Below, in pieces: positions 59,096-64,000 of a stretch of DNA of 64,000 nucleotides. Both the position numbers and the translations under genes were made by a program. Under the pieces are notes generated by a model. That model worked only from the letters and a program-made list of their open reading frames with translations, searched no databases and was not told the DNA's origin. Within the stretch, counting starts at the first letter, position 1, and every line of letters starts with the position of its first letter. This stretch comes from Clavibacter sp. VKM Ac-2872 (GTDB taxonomy: Bacteria; Actinomycetota; Actinomycetes; Actinomycetales; Microbacteriaceae), in contig NZ_JADKRR010000002.1 of the NCBI RefSeq assembly GCF_015351105.1, positions 372,001 to 436,000 of the forward strand, read 5' to 3'.

Positions 59096-59976
59096 TACTT
59101 CTGGGCTCCTCGGTGTGCGATCTCGGCTGCCGCCTCCAGGTAGGAGAGCGCGCCAGGTGAGTTGGGGTCGTAGCTGATGACGCTCTGCCCGTAGCTGGGC
59201 GCCTCGCTGATGCGTACAGACCGCGGGATGAGGGTCGTGAGCGTCTGCTGGGGAAAGTGCTCGCGGACCTCTGCTGCCACCTGCTGAGCGAGGTTGGTGC
59301 GTCCGTCGTACATCGTCAGAAGGATGGTCGACATCGTCAAGTCGGGATTCAGGTGCTGTGAGATCAACTCGATGTTCGAGAGCAGCTGACTGAGTCCCTC
59401 CAGGGCGTAGTACTCGCATTGGATCGGTATCAGCACCTCGTTGGCGGCGCTGAACGCGTTGATGGTGAGCAACCCCAGGGACGGAGGGCAGTCGATCAGC
59501 ACGTAGTCGAAGTCGCGACCGTGGTCGGAAGCGAGGAACGCATCCAACGCCCGCCGCAGACGCCGTTCTCTCTGCTGCAGGGTGACCAGCTCGATCTCGG
59601 CGCCGGCAAGGTGGATCGTTGCCGGGACGCAGAAGAGCGTGTCGAACTCAGGACTCCTCTGCAGCGCGTCTTCGACGGGCGCGTCGTTGATCAGGACGTC
59701 GTAGACGCTCGTCAGCTCACTGGAGCGATCTGCGCCCAGCGCCGTCGAGGCATTGCCCTGCGGATCCAAGTCGATGACGAGTGTCCGTGATCCCGTCTTT
59801 GCAAGCGCTGCAGCGAGGTTGACGGTGGATGTCGTCTTGCCCACCCCGCCCTTCTGGTTGGCGATCGTGAAGACGCGGGTTCGTGTGGGGCGGGGAAGAA
59901 CCACGCCAGCCAGAGCCTTGCGCCGTCGGCTTGTCTCCGACAGCTCGCGTGCGATGGGACTCAGGTCGTCATCCAT
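59095..59976 (-). CDS. parA: Chromosome-partitioning ATPase ParA
   Basis: 293 residues from ATG 59976, with AGAGAG 6-10 nt upstream. An alternative ATG at 60030 would overlap a parS site and lacks a Shine-Dalgarno. The deviant Walker A KGGVGKTT, DLDPQGNAST and DYVLIDCPPSLGLLTINAF motifs are canonical ParA. It moves ParB-parS complexes to the daughter pole. parB is coupled downstream. Confidence 0.95.
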   Translation of the reverse strand: MDDDLSPIARELSETSRRRKALAGVVLPRPTRTRVFTIANQKGGVGKTTSTVNLAAALAKTGSRTLVIDLDPQGNASTALGADRSSELTSVYDVLINDAPVEDALQRSPEFDTLFCVPATIHLAGAEIELVTLQQRERRLRRALDAFLASDHGRDFDYVLIDCPPSLGLLTINAFSAANEVLIPIQCEYYALEGLSQLLSNIELISQHLNPDLTMSTILLTMYDGRTNLAQQVAAEVREHFPQQTLTTLIPRSVRISEAPSYGQSVISYDPNSPGALSYLEAAAEIAHRGAQK

Positions 59977-60029
59977 GGATGTCTCTCTGTCTGGGTAACG
60001 CAGCTGGATGGTCAGTTCGACAACGTTCA

Positions 60030-60045
60030 TGTTTCACGTGGAACA
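60030..60045. promoter_or_regulatory. parS: parS site 1 (one mismatch)
   Basis: TGTTTCACGTGGAACA differs from the consensus TGTTTCACGTGAAACA at one position. It overlaps the upstream in-frame ATG of parA, so ParB binding could autoregulate parAB. Confidence 0.9.
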
Positions 60046-60122
60046 TCCGGCGGCGCTTTCAGGGATTCCGGGTCGGCAATAGCGCGCTGATCTGCACTTT
60101 CCATTGCCTTCGGCTTCTCGCA

Positions 60123-60758
60123 TCACGCCACCCGAGCCCGGATCACACGAGTCAGTTCGTCGACTTGCCCTGTACCGAGAGTGATGACCTCGACGTCCTC
60201 GAGGTGGTACTTCCTGATGGCCTTGCTGGCCGCCTCGACCTCGCGCTCCGCGTTGGCGCCCTTCATGAGGACGAGCTCTCCCCCGGTCTTCACGAGGGGC
60301 ACCGTCAGGGGTATCAACTTCGAGAACGCGCTGACTGCACGAGCCGTCACCTGATCGAGACTGAAGTCGTTCGCCACGTCCTCAGCACGCGCACGCGAAA
60401 CCCGCACATTGTCCAAGCCCAGATGACCGACCTGTTCATTGAGCCACGCGACTCGGCGCTCCATCGGCTCAATGAGAACGAAGTCGACATCTGGTCGCGC
60501 GATCGCGAGGACCAGTCCCGGCAACCCCGCACCCGTGCCGATGTCCCCGACTACGCCGGGATTGAGGAGCGGTGCGACCAGGGCGGAGTTGATGATGTGG
60601 CGGGTCCACAGACGTGGGGGTTCAAGTGGCCCGATGAGCCCGAGTTCCTCTCCCCTGCTTCCCAGCTGCGCCGCGAACTCACGCGCGAGCTTGGCGCGCC
60701 CGCCGAACAGGGCGCTGGCAATCTGAGGTTCCTGCTCCACGCTTGTGTGCTCGGGCAT
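60123..60758 (-). CDS. rsmG: 16S rRNA (guanine-N7) methyltransferase RsmG
   Basis: 211 residues starting MPEHTSVEQEPQIASALFGGRAKLAREFAAQLGSRG; the frame is open further up to 60815. The SAM motif GDIGTGAGLPGLVLAIA and WTRHIINSALVAPLL are diagnostic. It methylates G527 (E. coli numbering) of 16S rRNA; loss gives low-level streptomycin resistance. The gene is in its classical place between parA and khpB/jag. Confidence 0.95.
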   Translation of the reverse strand: MPEHTSVEQEPQIASALFGGRAKLAREFAAQLGSRGEELGLIGPLEPPRLWTRHIINSALVAPLLNPGVVGDIGTGAGLPGLVLAIARPDVDFVLIEPMERRVAWLNEQVGHLGLDNVRVSRARAEDVANDFSLDQVTARAVSAFSKLIPLTVPLVKTGGELVLMKGANAEREVEAASKAIRKYHLEDVEVITLGTGQVDELTRVIRARVA

Positions 60759-60784
60759 TGACTGTCCATCCTGGTGAATGAGGG

Positions 60785-60800
60785 CTTCACGTGAAGATCG
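60785..60800. promoter_or_regulatory. Degenerate parS-like core
   Basis: The central TTCACGTGAA is intact but the flanks diverge from the consensus on both sides. It lies just before rsmG. It may be a weak or decayed ParB site. Confidence 0.3.
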
Positions 60801-60935
60801 GGGAACTGATCCCATGACCGCTTGAGCTCGAGGGAGATGCGCACATGGCGCCCATGTGAGTTTAGCGTCGATCAGCGCATGGGACGACTGGTGCCCAGCG
60901 ATGACTGCTTGCGGGACGTCGGACTCTCATGCGCG

Positions 60936-60951
60936 TGTTTCACGTGAAACA
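60936..60951. promoter_or_regulatory. parS: parS site 2 (perfect)
   Basis: TGTTTCACGTGAAACA, an exact match to the consensus, in the gap between rsmG and khpB/jag. Confidence 0.97.
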
Positions 60952-61041
60952 CGGTTGGTGGCGTCGCCTCGATCAGCGATGCCACGCATGAGGCACGTCA
61001 CGACTCCATGGACGCCACCTTCGCGCACAATCACTGCAGGG

Positions 61042-61057
61042 CGTTTCACGTGAAACA
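61042..61057. promoter_or_regulatory. parS: parS site 3 (one mismatch)
   Basis: CGTTTCACGTGAAACA differs from consensus only in the first base. It lies 90 bp from site 2. Confidence 0.93.
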
Positions 61058-61176
61058 TGGACTCCGTCTCGGGGTCCCCACCAACGCCGCGCACAGATGC
61101 ATGATCGAACTCCTCCATGTCGTGGACTAGTCGGTGACACGCGCGTCGCGTCGAACGACGATCAACCGCGTTGTCG

Positions 61177-61226
61177 GAGCACCGTTCCTTTACTAGCACA
61201 CCCGTATTATTTCCCGCACGGTGCTC
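61177..61226. repeat. Inverted repeat flanking an AT-rich core
   Basis: GAGCACCGT at 61177-61185 is complementary to ACGGTGCTC at 61218-61226. The 32-nt core includes TTTACTAG and TATTATTT, unlike its surroundings. Confidence 0.6.
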
Positions 61227-61238
61227 TGCTCCGAGGAA

Positions 61239-61274
61239 CAGGTGAGGCCCGGTCACTCGACCGGGCCTCGCCTG
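61239..61274 (-). terminator. Terminator downstream of khpB/jag
   Basis: A 16-bp stem (61239-61254 with 61259-61274) with one G-T pair and loop ACTC, directly after the stop at 61289 on the minus strand. It ends the rpmH-to-jag operon. Confidence 0.8.
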
Positions 61275-61288
61275 TGACGATTCGGCTC

Positions 61289-61813
61289 TCACACCTTCGT
61301 GATCACCGTGTGTCGATCGCGTCCTTCGCCTTCGGACTCCGACGTGTACCCACGCTCCGCCACGATGTCATGCACGAGCTTCCGCTCGTATGACGACATG
61401 GGCGGCAGCGAAGCGCTCGCCGAGCCTGCAGAGATGCGCTCGATGGCACGGTCGACCAGCTGCGCGAGCTCGACCTGGCGCGCGTCACGGGATCCCCCGA
61501 CGTCGAGGATCAGTCGGCTGAACGCACCGGTCTTGTTCTGCACCGCCAGACGCGTGAGCTCCTGCAAAGCCGTGACCGTCTCAGGGTTCGACAGCAGACG
61601 CAGGTCCTCCGAGTCCGCCGCATCCACGGACACGTATGCCCGCCCACCGCGCTGGTCGATGTCGATGTCACCGTCCAGGTCACAGATGTCGAGGAGCTCC
61701 TCGATGTAGTCCGCTGCGATGTCCCCTTCGTCTCCACTGCCGGGAGTGGCCTCGACCTCATCCCCGACAATCGCAGAGCCATCCTGCTCGGTGTCGTTCG
61801 TCAGATCCGTCAT
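61289..61813 (-). CDS. khpB: R3H-domain RNA-binding protein (Jag/KhpB)
   Basis: 174 residues. An acidic N-terminus is followed by a KH-like domain (IDIDQRGGRAYVSVDAADSEDLRLLSNPETVTALQELTRLAVQNK) and an R3H domain (PPMSSYERKLVHDIVAERGYTSESEGEGRDRHTVITKV). The Jag-N domain of Firmicutes is absent. The ATG overlaps the yidC stop (ATGA). It binds RNA and in Gram-positives influences cell elongation. Confidence 0.93.
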   Translation of the reverse strand: MTDLTNDTEQDGSAIVGDEVEATPGSGDEGDIAADYIEELLDICDLDGDIDIDQRGGRAYVSVDAADSEDLRLLSNPETVTALQELTRLAVQNKTGAFSRLILDVGGSRDARQVELAQLVDRAIERISAGSASASLPPMSSYERKLVHDIVAERGYTSESEGEGRDRHTVITKV

Positions 61814-62772
61814 CGGCTCTTCGATCCCGACTGCTTCTTGGCCCGGTTCTTGCCGACCGGCTGCTGGCGCTGCGCCGGCTTGCGCTCCTCGACGACGACG
61901 GTACCGGGGTCGGTCGATGCCTCGGGAGCCACCAGCTTGCCCTTCCTCGCCAGACGAGCCTCACGCGCACGCGCCGCCTCGCTACCCGGCGTGGGCATGT
62001 TGCGGATGACGAGGAACTGCTGCCCCATCGTCCAGAAGTTCGAGACGAGCCAGTAGAACATCACGCCGAGGGGGAAGGCGATGCCGGACACGGCGAACAC
62101 CAGCGGGAGGATGTACAGCAGGATGCGCTGCTGCTTGAACATCGGGCTGGCCTTGGTCTCCTCGGACATGTTCTTGGCCATGATCTGGAGCTGCGTGATG
62201 AACTGCGATGCGGTCATGAGGATGACCATGGTGGTCGCGATCACGATGACGGTCGCGTTGCCGTCAGCGGTGGAGATCGCCGACTGCAGGGGTGCGCCGA
62301 GGAAGGAGGACTCGCCGAAGGAGCGGGACAGTTCCGCGTTGAGCAATCCGATGCCGGGGAGCTCCTCGACGGCAGCACGGTGCAGCACGGAGTAGAGCGA
62401 GAAGAAGATCGGCATCTGCAGGAGGAGCGGGAGGCAGCTGCTGAGCGGATTGGTGCCCGTGTCCTTGTACAGCGCCATGGTCTCGCGGGACATCGCCTCA
62501 CGCGAGAACTGGTCGCGCTTGCCCTTGTACTTGTCCTGGATCTTCTTCAGCTGCGGCGCGACCTCCATCATGCGGCGCTGGTTCTTGATCTGCCGCACGA
62601 AGATCGGGATGAGCGCCGCACGGACCACGAGGACGAGCCCCACGATCGAGAGCACCCACGTGGCGCCGTTGTTCGGGTCCAGGCCGATGCTGGTCCAGAG
62701 GGTGTGGAAGCCGACCAGGATGAGTTCGATGACCCACTTGATCGGCCACAGGATCGTTCCGAGGAAGTCCAT
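61810..62772 (-). CDS. yidC: Membrane protein insertase YidC
   Basis: 320 residues from ATG 62772; upstream in-frame sequence is not family-like. Five membrane helices are expected, starting IKWVIELILVGFHTLWTSIG. RAALIPIFVRQIKNQRRMMEVAPQLKKIQDKYKGKRDQFSREAMSRETMALYKDTGTNPLSSCLPLLLQMPIFFSLYSVLH is the OxaI/YidC signature with the hydrophilic-groove Arg. The C-terminal tail is basic, as expected for ribosome contact. Confidence 0.96.
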   Translation of the reverse strand: MDFLGTILWPIKWVIELILVGFHTLWTSIGLDPNNGATWVLSIVGLVLVVRAALIPIFVRQIKNQRRMMEVAPQLKKIQDKYKGKRDQFSREAMSRETMALYKDTGTNPLSSCLPLLLQMPIFFSLYSVLHRAAVEELPGIGLLNAELSRSFGESSFLGAPLQSAISTADGNATVIVIATTMVILMTASQFITQLQIMAKNMSEETKASPMFKQQRILLYILPLVFAVSGIAFPLGVMFYWLVSNFWTMGQQFLVIRNMPTPGSEAARAREARLARKGKLVAPEASTDPGTVVVEERKPAQRQQPVGKNRAKKQSGSKSR

Positions 62773-62782
62773 GAGGTGGTCG

Positions 62783-63094
62783 TTAGCCCTTTCCGTGGCT
62801 GGGTGCGACGACGAATCCGAGCCTCGTGCGCCGATACTGCTGGGCCCCACGAGCGGGGACGTCGTCGATGCCGCCTTCCGCCCAGGGGTGGCACCGGCAC
62901 ACGCGCCATGCGGCGAGGAGGCCACCGTGGACGAGCCCGTGCTGCTGGACGGCCTCGAGGCCGTAGGCGGAGCAGGACGGGTAGTACCTGCAGACGTCCC
63001 CGTAGAGCGGAGAGACGACGCGCCGGTACAGGCCTATGACGGCGATGGCGGCGTTGCGGGGCGCGAGGGAGACGGAGGTCAGTGCCCTCTTCAT
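62783..63094 (-). CDS. yidD: Membrane protein insertion efficiency factor YidD
   Basis: 103 residues from ATG 63094, overlapping the rnpA stop as ATGA. The core AVIGLYRRVVSPLYGDVCRYYPSCSAYGLEAVQQHGLVHGGLLAAWRVCRCHPW contains the conserved three-cysteine pattern. A polar tail follows. It works with YidC, encoded 10 bp downstream. Confidence 0.95.
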   Translation of the reverse strand: MKRALTSVSLAPRNAAIAVIGLYRRVVSPLYGDVCRYYPSCSAYGLEAVQQHGLVHGGLLAAWRVCRCHPWAEGGIDDVPARGAQQYRRTRLGFVVAPSHGKG

Positions 63095-63432
63095 ATCGTC
63101 CTCACGGCCCGCGTCACGGCTGACGCCATCTCCTCCTGCAGGGTATCCCACGGCATCCGCTCCATGCCTGGCAGTACGCGGATCACGATGGACGTACCCG
63201 GAGGGATGCTCGGCAGCAGACCGGCCGACACGGCCTTGAGTCGTCGACGTACCAGGTTCCGGGTGACGGCATTGCCGACCTTCTTGGAGACGATGAACCC
63301 GAATCGCGTGGGTTCGTCGGAGGTTCCGGCGAGCGCCGACACCACCGCCGTCCCGGTCGTGGTCCGGCGGCCCCGTCTGACGATGGTGCGGTAGTCCGCA
63401 CCGCTCGTCACGCGGTTCCGCCGGGCGAGCAC
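63091..63432 (-). CDS. rnpA: Ribonuclease P protein component
   Basis: 113 residues from GTG 63432. The RNR motif region FGFIVSKKVGNAVTRNLVRRRLKAV is canonical. It assists the RNA subunit in maturing tRNA 5' ends. It lies 3 bp after the rpmH stop. Confidence 0.96.
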   Translation of the reverse strand: MLARRNRVTSGADYRTIVRRGRRTTTGTAVVSALAGTSDEPTRFGFIVSKKVGNAVTRNLVRRRLKAVSAGLLPSIPPGTSIVIRVLPGMERMPWDTLQEEMASAVTRAVRTI

Positions 63433-63435
63433 GGA

Positions 63436-63573
63436 CTACGCGGAGAGCTCGGTGCGTCCCTTGCCACGACGGGCGGCGAGGATGGCACGACCGGCGCGGG
63501 TGCGCATGCGGAGGCGGAAGCCGTGCTTCTTGGCCTTCTTGCGGTTGTTCGGCTGGAAGGTGCGCTTGCTCAC
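63436..63573 (-). CDS. rpmH: 50S ribosomal protein L34
   Basis: 45 residues from GTG 63573 (GGAGA upstream): [19 protein letters not shown], then [26 protein letters not shown]. It is the classical first gene of the rpmH-rnpA-yidD-yidC block facing away from dnaA. A candidate promoter (TTGACC, 18 bp, CATCTT) lies within the 80 bp upstream. Confidence 0.97.
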   Translation of the reverse strand: MSKRTFQPNNRKKAKKHGFRLRMRTRAGRAILAARRGKGRTELSA

Positions 63574-63709
63574 GGTGAGTCTCCACTCAGGTTGGTCCAC
63601 GGGGCCGACGAGTGCGGCTGGGAAGATGGGGCAGCCTCGAGGGGCTGGGTCAACTGCCTAAATCTACGGGGCGGGAAGCCTCGGGTCAAACCCGCGAGGC
63701 GGATCGTGA

Positions 63710-63718
63710 TTATCCACA
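63710..63718 (+). promoter_or_regulatory. DnaA box (TTATCCACA)
   Basis: An exact match to the consensus TTATCCACA. It lies 137 bp upstream of the rpmH start codon. Confidence 0.85.
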
Positions 63719-63854
63719 CGAACCGGCCATCGGCCGGTATCGACATGCCGCCGTCGATAGGGTCGATTTGTCCGGATCTCCGACAGTGGCTACCGTGTGG
63801 CGTGGCCGCGACGCGTCGGGGATCGCCCGGCGCGGTGCTGGCGGCCCGTTCGCA

Positions 63855-63875
63855 CACAGGGTGCATAACCCTGTG
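63855..63875. repeat. 7-bp palindrome CACAGGG/CCCTGTG overlapping DnaA-box-like sequences
   Basis: CACAGGG and CCCTGTG flank the 7-nt TGCATAA. The right arm overlaps TTACTCACA and the centre overlaps TTATGCACC on the minus strand, each one base from a DnaA box. Confidence 0.6.
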
Positions 63876-64000
63876 AGTAACTATGCTGTCCGCGGTCGCG
63901 GTACCGGGATGGTCCGCACCCTCGGAGCCTCCGGGGACGGACGCCGCACGCACGAACGCGACGCCCTTCCAGCGTCGACAGCAGTCCGCGCACCGCGAGG

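Larger units (their letters stand above)
60816..61288. other. 473-bp intergenic parS region with an AT-rich island
   Basis: No gene is evident. It holds two parS sites and, near 61177-61226, a 9-bp perfect inverted repeat (GAGCACCGT/ACGGTGCTC) around 32 nt of unusually AT-rich DNA. The khpB/jag terminator occupies 61239-61274. The rsmG-parA-parB promoter must lie here too. Confidence 0.6.
63574..64000. other. Origin-proximal region between rpmH and dnaA (incomplete)
   Basis: No gene is visible. It includes a perfect DnaA box TTATCCACA at 63710-63718, near-boxes TTATGCACC (minus, 63860-63868) and TTACTCACA (minus, 63872-63880), and a palindrome (63855-63875). The gene order makes this the left part of oriC or the dnaA promoter region. 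dnaA and dnaN are expected on the plus strand beyond the window. Confidence 0.75.

Noticed and set aside
59977-60030. ATG 60030 as the parA start
   Set aside because: It lacks a Shine-Dalgarno, overlaps a parS site and the added residues are not family-like; 59976 has AGAGAG upstream. It is kept as an alternative.
1-64000. Search for tRNA/rRNA genes, insertion sequences, integrases and prophage genes
   Set aside because: None was recognised. The holin-like gene at 32546 is a stand-alone chromosomal family and is not evidence of a prophage.

Overview
The window is about 70% G+C and reads as chromosome from a high-GC actinobacterium, most likely Clavibacter or a close relative in Microbacteriaceae. 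This rests on protein families (DUF7882, DUF6049 next to murJ, DUF4383, an MshA-type glycosyltransferase), a DtxR/IdeR-type iron box, many starts that look leaderless (TANNNT, 6 nt, then ATG/GTG), and parS sites matching the bacterial consensus. The right edge is next to the replication origin. The minus-strand genes rpmH, rnpA, yidD, yidC, khpB/jag, rsmG, parA and parB lie in the classical order, three consensus or near-consensus parS sites sit among them, and a DnaA box lies in the last 430 bp. dnaA should begin just past the window. I see no tRNA or rRNA genes, insertion sequences, prophage or CRISPR array; this is core chromosome with small accessory islands.

Layout. 1-14.5 kb: mixed metabolic and stress genes (partial SDR, Gfo/Idh/MocA oxidoreductase, FMN reductase, Zn alcohol dehydrogenase, Mn catalase, deoC, M18 aminopeptidase, DUF305 lipoprotein, a dienelactone-hydrolase fold lacking its catalytic residues, membrane proteins, a PIF1/RecD-like helicase). 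14.5-18.6 kb: a ferri-siderophore ABC importer around an iron box. 18.6-23.1 kb: a membrane protein/winged-helix regulator pair, a lipoprotein, DUF998, and a CopD-CtaG fusion. 23.1-27.7 kb: HU, then a zinc-homeostasis block with cysteine-free ribosomal proteins (rpsN, rpmG, rpmB), a Zur-like Fur protein and the znuABC importer behind a Fur-type palindrome. 27.7-32.5 kb: an aminotransferase in one operon with a branched-chain-type 2-oxoacid dehydrogenase (E1alpha, E1beta, E2). 32.5-44.6 kb: a holin-like membrane protein, a WXG-like protein plus alpha/beta-hydrolase pair, LMW phosphatase, purB, membrane proteins, an unlisted 38-residue membrane peptide, ppgK, glycerate kinase, mshA-like, merR, prfC, CHY zinc finger and an orphan protein. 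44.7-49.9 kb: dnaB, the rplI-rpsR-ssb-rpsF ribosomal/replication operon, and cca. 50-58 kb: DUF6049, murJ, trxB, trxA, a PLP aminotransferase and an ATP-grasp ligase. 58-64 kb: the origin-proximal block.

How they work together. The right third is housekeeping for replication, segregation, envelope and redox. The iron and zinc importers each carry a recognisable operator, so two metal regulons are visible. No complete undescribed system is certain. The best candidates for follow-up are the WXG-like/hydrolase gene pair, a GC-rich palindrome inside the promoter of the zinc-independent ribosomal operon, a DnaA-box-like cluster upstream of dnaB, strong enrichment of the hexamer GGATCC, and the dead dienelactone-hydrolase paralogue. 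Starts were chosen from Shine-Dalgarno sequences, -10 spacing, operon overlaps and family N-termini; none was tested by computation.
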